Assembly: GCA_963663395.1 (NCBI GenBank)
Contig: OY760226.1
Location: 434,001-498,000, forward strand
DNA: 64,000 nucleotides
Direction: 5' to 3'
Origin: Azophilus sp963663395
GTDB taxonomy: Bacteria; Pseudomonadota; Gammaproteobacteria; Pseudomonadales; Azotimanducaceae
The notes under the pieces were generated by a model, which ran no database searches, was not told the DNA's origin, and was given only the letters and a program-made list of their open reading frames with translations. Both the position numbers and the translations under genes were made by a program. Below are positions 45,059-54,056 of the stretch, piece by piece. Position 1 is the stretch's first letter, and the number at the start of each line of letters is the position of its first letter.

Positions 45059-46225
45059 ATGAGTTCAAATGAACAACCAGAAACGGCCGTCGGTGCGCGG
45101 AGCTTTCCCAAGATCACGGAAGAGGGGCTCGATGCACTGCGTCGACGCGTCGGCGTAAAGATCACGGACTCCGTCGAGCCCTGGTGCTACGAGGCGACCC
45201 GCGACAACATCAGGCATTACGCCCACGGCATCGGCGACGACAACCCGCTCTGGTGCGACCCCGACTACGCCAGCAATACACAGTACGGAGACGTCATCGC
45301 GCCGCCCTCCTTCCTGTTCGCGTGCGACCGCTTCATCAGCGGCTATTGCGGCGGCCTGCCCGGCGTGCACGCCATGTGGGCCGGCGCCGACTGGCAATGG
45401 CACAAGCCCATCCGGCGCAACGTGGCAGTGCGCACGGAGTCCTGGCTGAAAGACCTGTTCGAACATCAGACCCGCTTCGCCGGGCGAACCGTTCAGCAGA
45501 TCTACCATGTCGACTTCTACGACGAGGCAAGCGGCGACCTGCTCGCCGATGCCGACAGCTGGGTGTTCCGCACCGAGCGCGACACGGCGCGCGAAGAGGG
45601 CAGCAAGTACACCCAGGAGCGGGAAGAGGGGCGCCGGGTGTACGCGGACGAAGAGATCCAGGCCGTCTATGAAAAGTACCGCAACGAAAAAGTACGCGGC
45701 GCCGAAGTGCGCTATTTCGAGGACGCCGAGATCGGGGAAGAGTTGCCGCCCATCGTGAAGGGGCCGATGACGGTGACGGGCTTCATCGCCTACGCCCAGG
45801 GATGGGGCGGCCTTTACATCCGGGCAAACCGGCTGCAGTGGAAGCTGATCCACAAGCACCCCGGAACCGGAATCAAGAACCGCTACGGCATTCCGGACTG
45901 CCCCGAGCGCGTGCACTGGGAAGACGACTTCGCCCTGGAAGTGGGCGCGCCCGCCGCCTACGACTACGGCCCGGAACGCACCTCCTGGATGATCCACCAC
46001 CTGACCGACTGGGCCGGCGATGACGGGTTCGTCCGGGCATCGAAGACCCAGATCCGCCGGCACAACCCGGTGGGCGACATACTGCACATTTCGGGCGAGG
46101 TGACCGGCAAGGACATCGTCGACGGAGAGGGCATCATCGATATTTCGCAACGGGCGGAGAACCAGGACGGCGAGTTGTCCGTCATCGGGGCGGCGAAAGT
46201 AAGGCTGCCATTCCGTTCATCCTGA
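45059..46225 (+). CDS. FAS1-like / MaoC-type dehydratase domain protein
   Basis: A 388-residue protein with two hot-dog-fold halves. The first (residues ~30-170) contains the substrate-binding region YGDVIAPPSFLF and GADWQWHKPIRRN typical of MaoC-like N-terminal (FAS1-like) dehydratases. The second (residues ~215-385) contains MTVTGFIAYAQGWGG and the ligand loop QIRRHNPVGDILHISGEV. Such proteins hydrate or dehydrate enoyl-CoA thioesters, often in steroid or branched fatty acid metabolism. No other fatty-acid gene is nearby, so the substrate is unknown. GGGGAG precedes the ATG at 45059. Confidence 0.83.
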   Translation: MSSNEQPETAVGARSFPKITEEGLDALRRRVGVKITDSVEPWCYEATRDNIRHYAHGIGDDNPLWCDPDYASNTQYGDVIAPPSFLFACDRFISGYCGGLPGVHAMWAGADWQWHKPIRRNVAVRTESWLKDLFEHQTRFAGRTVQQIYHVDFYDEASGDLLADADSWVFRTERDTAREEGSKYTQEREEGRRVYADEEIQAVYEKYRNEKVRGAEVRYFEDAEIGEELPPIVKGPMTVTGFIAYAQGWGGLYIRANRLQWKLIHKHPGTGIKNRYGIPDCPERVHWEDDFALEVGAPAAYDYGPERTSWMIHHLTDWAGDDGFVRASKTQIRRHNPVGDILHISGEVTGKDIVDGEGIIDISQRAENQDGELSVIGAAKVRLPFRSS

Positions 46226-46240
46226 CGGGGCTACGCCCCG
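46226..46240 (+). terminator. Short GC hairpin after the dehydratase gene
   Basis: CGGGGC-TAC-GCCCCG (6-bp perfect stem, 3-nt loop) starts immediately after the stop codon. It is followed by an A-rich but not T-rich stretch, so a terminator or mRNA-end stabiliser is likely but unproven. Confidence 0.45.
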
Positions 46241-46410
46241 GCCCGAAGAGAAAACAGCGCCCGGGAGAGAGTTAGATTCAATTGACACCCTTATCCGCGA
46301 ATAAGAGATTCAATGTCCTTTCCGGTTGATTTCTTGTGTTTCAGCGTGCCGCACGGAGCCTGCAGCAAGGTGCGGCTCGCCGGGCGGGACAAACTACAGG
46401 AGACAAAGGC

Positions 46411-47241
46411 ATGAAAATTTTCCCGGGCTCAAGTGTCGCTCTCGTCCTCTTGATAGCCGGTTGCGGACCAGGCACCACACCCGAACCCGACGCTTCTGCA
46501 GATGCTTCCGCCGAACCGGCAGGTGAGACGCTTTGCATCGAGATGGGACCGCAAGCGCCGCGCGATATCGGCAATCCGTCCGGAATGAATTCGGAAGCGT
46601 TCCCGTTGGCGCCGCCACCCGGTGAAATGAACCTGTGCAACCTGCACACCCATACCAACGCCGAGCACAAGGGCCCCGGATTCAGCCTCTTCGTAAGCAC
46701 CGCCGACGACGGCGGATTCGCCTGCAACGAGACACCGGAACTCGGCGCCGTCGAACTTGCCCCGGCAGCGGGCGCGTTCGGGGGCGTGGCGCCCGGCGAT
46801 ACGCTGGAGGTCCACTGGGTACACACCTCCTGCGATGCCACCCCGGGCGAAGGACTTGGCGCCTGTGTCCCGGATTCCTGCGGCGCCCCCCTGTTGCGCG
46901 TGGAAGCCCAGGTGTTTCTCGCCGTCAACAATCCCGCCGCGCTCGATTTCACCACCCTGGCGTACGGCGGCAACCGGGTCGACGGCCGGCACCAGGCAAA
47001 GTCGATCCCGTCGACGAGCGGCCAGCCGGTGCTGTATCGCGGCTCGACGACCGGCCCGTCCTACGATCAGAGCAACTGTTCGAAGGCCAGGGTGACGTGG
47101 AACGTGCGGCCGCAGTGCTTGAAGCTCGACATCAATTCCCTGCACCGCTGGGCGGAGCAGGGGAACGTTTTCAACGAGTCAGGCTCGCACGGTGTGCGCC
47201 AGTTGGTCACCGCAGCGGAGTTGCTTGCGCCGATCGAGTAG
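46411..47241 (+). CDS. Lipoprotein delta-class carbonic anhydrase
   Basis: A 276-residue exported protein. The signal peptide ends in LLIAGC (lipobox, mature Cys18), followed by an acidic Ala/Pro/Asp linker. The globular part has His79 and His81 in CNLHTHTNAEHKG and His135/His138 in LEVHWVHTSC. These His pairs and the surrounding block match, from memory, the bacterial delta-class carbonic anhydrases, first known from diatoms and found in marine bacteria. Eight or more Cys in the mature part suggest disulfides, which fits a periplasmic or surface location. It would interconvert CO2 and bicarbonate outside the cytoplasm. AGGAG precedes the ATG at 46411. Confidence 0.75.
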   Translation: MKIFPGSSVALVLLIAGCGPGTTPEPDASADASAEPAGETLCIEMGPQAPRDIGNPSGMNSEAFPLAPPPGEMNLCNLHTHTNAEHKGPGFSLFVSTADDGGFACNETPELGAVELAPAAGAFGGVAPGDTLEVHWVHTSCDATPGEGLGACVPDSCGAPLLRVEAQVFLAVNNPAALDFTTLAYGGNRVDGRHQAKSIPSTSGQPVLYRGSTTGPSYDQSNCSKARVTWNVRPQCLKLDINSLHRWAEQGNVFNESGSHGVRQLVTAAELLAPIE

Positions 47242-47279
47242 CCCGGCGTCCGTTATCGCTGGCCGCCCGGGTACCCCAA

Positions 47280-47807
47280 TCAGCCCTGAACGACGTTCAT
47301 CGGCACATTTCCAAGGAAGTCCCTTTTGCCGATGGGCGCACCCTTCATCCGCAGCATGTCGTAGGCGGTGGTGGCGTGGAAATAGAAGTTGGGCACCGAA
47401 AACATCTGCAGAAAGTCCTCCGCTGAGAACTGTAGCTTGAAGCTTCTCCCCTCGAAGATGAGATCGTTGCCGGCCAGCGCATTGACCGCGTCCGGGGTCA
47501 GTGCCTGCAGGCCTTCCCGGGCATCGGCAACCATCCGCTGCAGGTCTGCGTAGTCCTCCTCCGCCGGCTGGGGCGGCCGGAATACGCCCGCCTGCACGCC
47601 GCGCAGGGCGCCGAGCGAGTGATGGGCGACGGAGAAGACCTGAAAGCGAAACGGAAACATGTCCGGATAGAGCCGCATCTCCACCACCTCGTCGAGGTCG
47701 ATGCCACTGGACTCGCAATGGGCCCGGCCCTTCTCGAGGAAACCGCTCACAGCCTCCAGGATTCGCAGGAAGGTCGGTACCGTGGCGTCATAGAGTGAAA
47801 GCATCAT
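47280..47807 (-). CDS. DUF1993 family protein
   Basis: A 175-residue all-helical protein matching the DUF1993 family: LSLYDATVPTFLRILEAVSGFLEKG at the start, EMRLYPDMFPFRFQV, and NFYFHATTAYDMLRMKGAPIGKRDFLG at the end. These proteins resemble the DinB/YfiT four-helix bundle and are sometimes called isopenicillin-synthase-like regulators, but no biochemical role is established. The start is one of two adjacent ATGs (47807 or 47804). It stands alone between unrelated genes. Confidence 0.83.
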   Translation of the reverse strand: MMLSLYDATVPTFLRILEAVSGFLEKGRAHCESSGIDLDEVVEMRLYPDMFPFRFQVFSVAHHSLGALRGVQAGVFRPPQPAEEDYADLQRMVADAREGLQALTPDAVNALAGNDLIFEGRSFKLQFSAEDFLQMFSVPNFYFHATTAYDMLRMKGAPIGKRDFLGNVPMNVVQG

Positions 47808-47968
47808 GCTCGTGGGGCTCTGCTGATTGGATGGTCTCATTGTCGCACGCTCGCAGGCATCCCCTCTGCGGTCGAACAGCACCCTCCGGCACGGAATTAC
47901 GCCGTCGTGCGACTCACCGACCCGTTTTTCTCGTTATTGGAGGCTTGAACCGCGCCTTCCCAGAACGA

Positions 47969-48619
47969 TCAGGCAATACCGAGATACTTGTGCGATTGAA
48001 TGGATAACCGCCACCGAGGATGCCCCTGGCAGTACAGGATCGCTTCCTCAGTGTTCTGCCTGAGCCTGGGCCCGTCCATGGGCTGAATGAAATGGTGCTG
48101 GAAATCCAGGGTGGACAAAGCCTCATAGTCGATGCCGGATTGCGGGTACACCACTTTCAGCTCGTTCCCCGTCACCACCTTGAGTTCCGTGCCGGCCTTG
48201 GGGCTCACGCAAACCCAATCGACAGCCTCCGGAACGGGCAGGGTGCCGTTGGTCTCCATGGCGACTTCGAACCCATGGGAATGCAGGGTCGAAACCAGCG
48301 CGTCGTCGAGTTGCAGGGCGGGTTCTCCCCCCGTGAACACGACGAATCGATGCCCCCGGATGCCGGCCCGGCTTTCCCAGCAGCCGACGATGCGACCGGC
48401 GAGCGACCCGGCGTCTGCGAACTTGCCCCCGCCGGGCCCGTCCGTGCCGACAAAGTCAGTGTCGCAGAACTGACAGATCGCGCTCGGCCGATCCCGTTCC
48501 AGCCCACTCCAGAGATTGCAGCCGGCGAACCTGCAGAACACTGCCGCCCTGCCTGACTGGGCGCCCTCGCCCTGCAGCGTCGAATAGATTTCCTTGACCG
48601 AGTAGGTCACTGGCGCCAC
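47969..48619 (-). CDS. queE: 7-carboxy-7-deazaguanine synthase
   Basis: A 216-residue radical SAM enzyme that rearranges carboxytetrahydropterin to CDG, the precursor of preQ0 and queuosine. VKEIYSTLQGEGAQSGRAAV is the family N-terminus. The cluster Cys lie in FCRFAGCNLW and ICQFCDTDF. FTGGEPALQL and METNGT follow. The start is GTG at 48619. It lies downstream of queC in a probable two-gene operon; queD and folE are not here. Confidence 0.95.
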   Translation of the reverse strand: MAPVTYSVKEIYSTLQGEGAQSGRAAVFCRFAGCNLWSGLERDRPSAICQFCDTDFVGTDGPGGGKFADAGSLAGRIVGCWESRAGIRGHRFVVFTGGEPALQLDDALVSTLHSHGFEVAMETNGTLPVPEAVDWVCVSPKAGTELKVVTGNELKVVYPQSGIDYEALSTLDFQHHFIQPMDGPRLRQNTEEAILYCQGHPRWRLSIQSHKYLGIA

Positions 48620-48649
48620 CAGTCCGGGATGGACTCGGGCCTCATCGTC

Positions 48650-49369
48650 TCACGCCGGTGATCTTTCGCGAAAGGCCGCATAACCATTACGCCTCAACTC
48701 ACATGCCGGGCAGACCCCGCATCCCCACCCCCATTCGTATTCCGTGGTTCTATCGCCTTCGTAACAGGTGTGGGTTTCCCGCCGGCTGAGGTCAACCAGA
48801 GGCTCACCGCCCAGGCTTTCCGCGAGCCTCCAGGTGTCCGCCTTGTCTTTCCACATCAAGGGGGTTTCAATCTCGAACCGGCTGTCCATCCCCACATTGA
48901 GCGTTGCCTGAAGGTTCCTGATCGCTTCGTCCCGGCAATCCGGATAGCCGGAAAAATCCGTTTCGCACATGCCGCCAACTATGTGTTGGATCCCCAGTTG
49001 GTACGCAAGCGCCGCAGCTACTGTCAGGAATATGAGATTGCGCCCGGGTACGAAGGTCGTCGGCAGGCCTGACTCGCCGACCTTGATCGGCCGGTCGGAG
49101 GTCAAGGCGGAATCAGCCAGTGCCGGCAGGAAATCCAGCGATACCAGGCGATCGGATTCGAGCGTTCCTTTCCAATCGGCGATGGCCGGAAGCCGTTCCC
49201 TTATCCTGTCACGGCATTCGAGTTCGATCGCATTGCGCTGCCGGTAGTCGAAGCCAATGGTGTAAACGGCCCGATATCGATTCAACGCCCATGCCAGGCA
49301 GGTCGTGGAGTCCTGACCTCCCGAGAAAAGTACCAGTGCTTTGTGAGGCGAAAGATGACTCACGTTCAA
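48650..49369 (-). CDS. queC: 7-cyano-7-deazaguanine (preQ0) synthase
   Basis: A 239-residue PP-loop ATPase converting CDG to preQ0 with ammonia and ATP. ALVLFSGGQDSTTCLAWAL is the PP-loop, PGRNLIFLTVAAALAYQLG is conserved, and four Cys near the C-terminus (THTCYEG, GCGVCPAC) bind zinc. The start is a TTG at 49369 or a GTG at 49363; neither has a convincing ribosome site. It is the last recognisable core gene before the A+T-richer island. Confidence 0.95.
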   Translation of the reverse strand: MNVSHLSPHKALVLFSGGQDSTTCLAWALNRYRAVYTIGFDYRQRNAIELECRDRIRERLPAIADWKGTLESDRLVSLDFLPALADSALTSDRPIKVGESGLPTTFVPGRNLIFLTVAAALAYQLGIQHIVGGMCETDFSGYPDCRDEAIRNLQATLNVGMDSRFEIETPLMWKDKADTWRLAESLGGEPLVDLSRRETHTCYEGDRTTEYEWGWGCGVCPACELRRNGYAAFRERSPA

Positions 49370-50063
49370 TTTAGTTCCGGTGTCGACGGAGAATAACCGC
49401 CTCTAGAGCGGAACGCGCAAAATCCGATACGACCATTCTGCCTGACTCCTCGAAGCGCCCCACTCCCCAGAATGTTCTAGTCTACCTTGGTATTGCGTCC
49501 GGTCTCGTGAACGACCGCGATCTCAACAAATACTGTCGCCGGACAGGGACGATCCCAGATACATTTGTCTGACGACACTTGGATTACACCTGATCCCGCT
49601 TCGGTATCGTTATGGTCCTTTCTGAACTAACCACGGAGTGATCCAGAACCCATACATCCACCTCTTTCAAATTTTGGAATGCCTTTGAGCGACGCGCTGT
49701 CTTCGATGGAGATTTCGGAGCCGACGATGTAGCGCTCCACGAACGAAACCAGCTATGCCAAACAACACCAGTCAAATCTCGCACGTCACGTTATCGCGGT
49801 TTCGCCCGCACTAGTCGGCTCAGGATGTCCAGTTGACGCCAACGGCTAGTCCGGCGTCTTGATTAAAGGTGTCTACATGCGCTTGCAACACGGTGGAAAC
49901 CAATCCGACGGTTAATATTCCCATAAAGAACAGCACAATTCGGAATCGTGCGACCACAAAGACGCTACCGCCAAGTTCGTTTACAAGGTTATTCGAGCAA
50001 AACGGCGTGGGAACTCGACACCCTTACGCCTTGAAATCCTCACTTTCTGCCATGGCCAATAAT
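49370..50063. other. Gene-poor left flank of the island
   Basis: About 690 bp with no supportable gene. Base composition drops towards A+T here. A 66-codon minus-strand frame at 49584-49784 ends IPKRDQV but has no ribosome site or recognisable family and may be a remnant. A 12-bp sequence at 49528 is repeated at the far end of the island. Confidence 0.6.
49528..49539. repeat. Left copy of a 12-bp direct repeat flanking the island
   Basis: AAATACTGTCGC occurs here and again in the same orientation at 61687-61698. The two copies bracket the whole restriction island. A match this long between the two flanks could arise by chance, so a target-site or attachment role is only a suggestion. Confidence 0.4.
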
Positions 50064-50354
50064 TTAGTCGTTGCCGTTGGTGTACTCGCCATGGGTGCTA
50101 AGACGCCAGAACTTGGTGGTGGAGTCCTGTTCGACGACTGCTTCTTGTTCCATGATTGCCAGCAAAGTTCGCGGGACGTGTCCCTGATGTCTTACATGTC
50201 CGGCGTTGATTCCCAAGCTCCTGCCAATGTCCACATTTCTGAGGCCAGGACTGCCCGCATCCAGAAGAATTCGATAAATGGAGGATTTGAGGGACGCGAT
50301 TGCCTTTTGAGCATTCGCGTAAGCTAGAGCCGAACTTTCACTTGGAATAGCCAT
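50064..50354 (-). CDS. Small winged-helix DNA-binding protein of the island
   Basis: A 96-residue protein with a probable winged helix: IYRILLDAGSPGLRNVDIGR, SLGINAG, then HVPRTLLAIMEQEAVVEQD and FWRLSTHG as the wing. GGGAG lies just before the ATG at 50354. It is transcribed in the same direction as the methyltransferase arm, 118 bp after the GHKL ATPase gene, and is probably the last gene of that arm. Similar small HTH proteins occur beside methyltransferase/Vsr systems (from memory). It may regulate the locus or recognise DNA for the ATPase; neither is shown. Confidence 0.7.
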   Translation of the reverse strand: MAIPSESSALAYANAQKAIASLKSSIYRILLDAGSPGLRNVDIGRSLGINAGHVRHQGHVPRTLLAIMEQEAVVEQDSTTKFWRLSTHGEYTNGND

Positions 50355-50472
50355 CGTGCTCCCATGGATGCGTTTCGTAAAATCAATTCGTGGTGTCCAA
50401 ACCTACCATGTACGGTTGATGAGCAGGTTTCCGGAGTCAAATAATCTGTCGGTGAGTTACGAATTCGCCTAG

Positions 50473-51945
50473 TTACTCGGTAGCTACTATAGCCAGAATT
50501 TCATTGAATTTTTTCAGTTCTCGTAGGCGCGCTTGCTTCGGATCCGAACCAGCGTCCGCTCGCAACAGAATAGCCATCAACAACTTTACGACTTCATCAG
50601 TATTACATCTCCTGTAGTCTTGATTCAGTAGAATTCTATTGCTATCTCTGTCCAGCCGGAAATACTCCTCTGCCTTAAGCTTCGCCCACCGTATTGTGAA
50701 GCCCTCTGAATTTCCAGGTTTCGAATACATTAATTTTAGCTGCTCGAGAACACTCTTAGGGAACCCGTTGCGTGGAAACATCCCCGAACATGATCGCGAC
50801 GCAAAGGCGTTTCGATAGATCTCGACTGCATGCCGTCTATAGGTTTCAAATGTCAGGCCATCTGATGAGCGAGCTTCTAGAACTTCTGGGAATACCGGCG
50901 GCACCAGAACAGTGGATTTCTGGACATTTATTCCAAAATCCTCGTCATACGCCACAGGTAGATCTACTCGGACGCGAGCTAGCGAGCTGTGTGGTTCTGT
51001 TTCATCATGCACCAGTCCGTTCCAACCTCCGGCCTGAATCAGCCTCCGGTTCCGATAAAAGTAAAACCCTTGACGCGATGAACTCCTACGACCCAATTTA
51101 TATTCTCGAGCTTCGCTTTTTGCCGGCCAAATATGCGCTTCCAATTCCAAAGGTCCGATGCCGCTTAGTTCCGCCGTCATCGTCTTCGGATAGCGCGGGT
51201 CCCCAGCGACTCGGTACTTAAATGGATTGAGTGCCCCGACTTCAGATTGCAACCCCTGACCGACTCGATTTATCAACAGTTGATCAATCAGAATCCTCAA
51301 TGAGCCTTCTTCAAGAAACCTGTGAAAACATAGTCCAAGATGAAGCCTCAGTCTTGTTTCGAGGTTAGTAAGTGTATACTTCAGGCCCCGCCGATGGCTG
51401 GGCAGCTTATCCAAATCCTCCCAAACAACCAATGTACCGCCAGCAGTCAGATCAATGGGCCCCCATCTTCTCACCAACAACTCGTTTACGATTCCGGCGC
51501 GGATTCTTTCACACACCCATCCCCTGCGAATTCCTTCCAATGTCCAACGTCGTCCGTTTGAAACGGAGCCGCAATTTGAGTATACGTTCAGAGTCTGAGC
51601 ATGGCTGAGCGACGCCAGTTTCAAGCCCATTCCAAATTTTCCAAGTGTACCGACGCTGGCCGCCTCTCTGGAACCAAACCGCATGGCATCGCGGAGGGAA
51701 TCCTCATCCATTCCATGACCGTCATCTACAATCGCGACAGCTCGTATTACATTACCATCGTGAAGAAACCTGATGACAACAGTATTTGCGTCCGCATTTA
51801 TCGAGTTATCCACCAAGTCGGCAACGGCCTGCTCTAACGAATAACCGATCTGTCTGAGCGCAGTAATTAACCGGCCGGCGTCTGGAAGGTTGGTGTCAGA
51901 CTTTCTAAATGGCAGCACTGCAGCAGAAGTGTCTATCCCTCTCAA
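50473..51945 (-). CDS. MORC/MutL-like GHKL ATPase of restriction system
   Basis: A 490-residue ATPase of the HSP90/MutL/MORC fold. The N-box is VADLVDNSINADA (Asp43, Asn47), the G1 box is IVDDGHGMD (residues 73-80), and the G2 box is GKFGMGLKLAS (102-112). A second, S5-like domain follows (FYFYRNRRLIQAGGWNGL), typical of MutL and MORC proteins. Such ATPases clamp on DNA on ATP binding. In bacteria this type is encoded with C5 methyltransferases and Vsr-like nucleases in predicted restriction systems. It starts at TTG 51945 with GAGGAG six bases upstream and follows vsr by 14 bases. Confidence 0.85.
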   Translation of the reverse strand: MRGIDTSAAVLPFRKSDTNLPDAGRLITALRQIGYSLEQAVADLVDNSINADANTVVIRFLHDGNVIRAVAIVDDGHGMDEDSLRDAMRFGSREAASVGTLGKFGMGLKLASLSHAQTLNVYSNCGSVSNGRRWTLEGIRRGWVCERIRAGIVNELLVRRWGPIDLTAGGTLVVWEDLDKLPSHRRGLKYTLTNLETRLRLHLGLCFHRFLEEGSLRILIDQLLINRVGQGLQSEVGALNPFKYRVAGDPRYPKTMTAELSGIGPLELEAHIWPAKSEAREYKLGRRSSSRQGFYFYRNRRLIQAGGWNGLVHDETEPHSSLARVRVDLPVAYDEDFGINVQKSTVLVPPVFPEVLEARSSDGLTFETYRRHAVEIYRNAFASRSCSGMFPRNGFPKSVLEQLKLMYSKPGNSEGFTIRWAKLKAEEYFRLDRDSNRILLNQDYRRCNTDEVVKLLMAILLRADAGSDPKQARLRELKKFNEILAIVATE

Positions 51946-51959
51946 GTGTTACTCCTCAT

Positions 51960-52373
51960 CTACTCTACTGAATTCAGAAATTGAATCAGCCGTCTAGAAA
52001 GCTTGCTTACGTCTTTCGTCTCACACTCCCAAACCGTCAGACACCGCCACCCGAGTTCGAGAAGGGCCTTCTCATTGCGCCGATCTCTCAGAACGTTTTC
52101 GGAAAATTTCTTCTCCCAGAAATCTATCCTAGTTTTCGGCTGGTATGCGAAACGGCATTCACTATGCCTGTGCCAAAAGCAGCCATGGACGAGGATTACC
52201 GCGCGGTATCTTGGTAGAACGACATCTGGTCGACTCGGGAGAGTATTATCGTGCAGCCTGAACCTGAAGCCTTTTCGGTGCAACAATGATCGAACAACAC
52301 GTTCCGGTTTCGTGTCCGAACTCCGAATGCGTGACATGTTCCAGCTGCGGTGCTCTTCCGATATCCGGTCCAT
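51960..52373 (-). CDS. vsr: Vsr-family DNA endonuclease
   Basis: A 137-residue protein with the very-short-patch-repair endonuclease fold. RSWNMSRIRSSDTKPE is the N-terminal signature; RPDVVLPRYRAVI supplies the catalytic Asp50; VHGCFWHRHSEC holds the catalytic His and zinc ligands; FWEKKFSENVLRDRRN follows. Classical Vsr nicks at T:G mismatches made by deaminated 5-methylcytosine next to Dcm. It lies nine bases after the methyltransferase gene. In this setting it could be repair for the methyltransferase or the cutting arm of the restriction system. Confidence 0.93.
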   Translation of the reverse strand: MDRISEEHRSWNMSRIRSSDTKPERVVRSLLHRKGFRFRLHDNTLPSRPDVVLPRYRAVILVHGCFWHRHSECRFAYQPKTRIDFWEKKFSENVLRDRRNEKALLELGWRCLTVWECETKDVSKLSRRLIQFLNSVE

Positions 52374-52382
52374 CGATAATGG

Positions 52383-54056
52383 CTATCTGCTCGCCTGCGC
52401 AAGCACTCCGTCGATGATTTGGGCAATCTGGTACGCCAAATACGGAGGAACGGCGTTTCCCACCTGACGATACTGTTCAGTCCTCGGACCAGGAAAGAAG
52501 AAGTTGTCAGGAAATGTCTGAAGCCTAGCGGCTTCTCTAACACTCAGGCTCCGTCCCTGGGCCGGATCCGGATGAATATAATAGTGCCCGTCCTTTGCAA
52601 TGTGACTCACAATCGTCCGTGCTGGCTCGTCTGCGGCCTGAACCGCGAATCGATCTGCAAAGTTGGAATTTGAAAGCTCGTTCCGATCCAATTTACTAAC
52701 GTTTTCATGATCTGGGAGAAGTGCCTCTGGAAAATGAACAAGCCGAAGCGGCCGATTGTTGGCCCGAGTATGGCACGCCGCAAAGACGTAACGATGAATG
52801 TCAGATTCCATGTGCGACTTTGACTCGTGATTAAAAGCCCCGCCCAGATTAGGATCAATCAACCACTTGTGCAGATGCCTCGGCATCTGTCCTGTGCCGA
52901 TTCGGTCGCTTTGCACATACTGGTTTCCCAAGCCTCCTTCGGGTAGGGCCAGATTTTGCAGCGAATTCCTCGCCTCTCGGCGAGTTTTCGAATAGCTATC
53001 CAAATTCCTCCACCATTCAGCACACGCTAACTCACCCATGACCCTGAGCCAATTCTGGTCGCTATTTTCTGTTCTTGTGAGACCACTTCTAAGCCTCGGG
53101 AGGTCTTCAATGACAGCTCGGCAGGCAATCGGCTCTGGATATTGTCTAAGCTGTTCTGGTTCTACGCCAGCTTCAGCAAGGTCAGAGCGTACTCCCAGTA
53201 TGAAAACTCGATGGCGGGCTTGCGGAATGCCGTACTTCTCACACTCCACAACAAATTCATCCGGCGCCAGAGAAGGACGTCTCCAGAAATCGATCCCCCG
53301 ATCCGGCGCAACCAGCGAGTACAGACGATAACCTTCATAGTCACCATCATAGTCCAACATGGACATCGCGTTCATTGGGTCTGCCAGATCTTCAAGAATA
53401 TTCCCCCATATCGACTCGCCACCAACTTTTGAGTGCAGTACGCCAGGAACGTTCTCCATGACGAACACCGCGGGCCAATGCTGCGCCAATATCTTCAGGT
53501 ATTCGCGGTACAGAAAGTGGCGCTTATCTTTTTCCGCTTCGTAGCCTCTCTTGCCACGGTTTCGCGATCTCCCTGCTATCGAGTACGCCTGACAGGGGGG
53601 GCCACCAATCAAAATCCAGTCACGACGACCCTGCAGTCTTTCTTCTATAAGGCTGTGAATTTCAGCGTCAGCGTCCGGGCCAGCACCCAGTTCGCGTAAC
53701 ACGACAGCTTCGCTCGCCGCTTGGGATTCTCGGGGAAACTCTGAAAAGAGCCTGTCAATTGATTCCTGGTTGGGTGACTGCCTGAGCGTGCGATAGTACT
53801 CCTGTGGAGCCTTCCGAAACTGATGGAAGAAAGCCCTGAGGAGATGCGTTCGATGCGCCGCTTGATTGTTGTCGAGGGCGAGATTCAGCCTGAAACGGTG
53901 TGCTCCTCCGGAGTATGCTAGGAATCCTTCCGAGAAGCCCCCGCACCCAGCAAAAACGTCGATCAGTGGGGTCTCGCTTTCACCACCGCTGCACCGCTCT
54001 AGTGAGCGGGACAGAGACTTGATGTTCCGCCTCGGCGACCCGACTACAGCGTTCAC
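52383..54056 (-). CDS. DNA (cytosine-5-)-methyltransferase
   Basis: A 557-residue m5C methyltransferase. Motif I is DVFAGCGGFSEGF (residues 33-45), motif IV GGPPCQAYS with catalytic Cys155, motif VI ENVPG, motif VIII QARHRVF, motif IX SLSVREAARLQTFPDNF and motif X RQVGNAVPPYLAYQI. The target-recognition region between VIII and IX is about 200 residues, longer than usual, so the recognised sequence cannot be guessed. The start is GTG at 54056, overlapping the stop of the upstream ribbon-helix-helix gene by four bases (GTGA). It heads the vsr and GHKL genes. Confidence 0.95.
   Translation of the reverse strand: MNAVVGSPRRNIKSLSRSLERCSGGESETPLIDVFAGCGGFSEGFLAYSGGAHRFRLNLALDNNQAAHRTHLLRAFFHQFRKAPQEYYRTLRQSPNQESIDRLFSEFPRESQAASEAVVLRELGAGPDADAEIHSLIEERLQGRRDWILIGGPPCQAYSIAGRSRNRGKRGYEAEKDKRHFLYREYLKILAQHWPAVFVMENVPGVLHSKVGGESIWGNILEDLADPMNAMSMLDYDGDYEGYRLYSLVAPDRGIDFWRRPSLAPDEFVVECEKYGIPQARHRVFILGVRSDLAEAGVEPEQLRQYPEPIACRAVIEDLPRLRSGLTRTENSDQNWLRVMGELACAEWWRNLDSYSKTRREARNSLQNLALPEGGLGNQYVQSDRIGTGQMPRHLHKWLIDPNLGGAFNHESKSHMESDIHRYVFAACHTRANNRPLRLVHFPEALLPDHENVSKLDRNELSNSNFADRFAVQAADEPARTIVSHIAKDGHYYIHPDPAQGRSLSVREAARLQTFPDNFFFPGPRTEQYRQVGNAVPPYLAYQIAQIIDGVLAQASR

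Noticed and set aside
49370..49480. preQ1 riboswitch upstream of queC
   Set aside because: No match to the preQ1-I or preQ1-II consensus could be found in the leader.
49869..50327. 152-codon plus-strand frame overlapping the winged-helix gene
   Set aside because: The minus-strand gene has a good ribosome site and a winged-helix-like sequence; the plus frame has neither.
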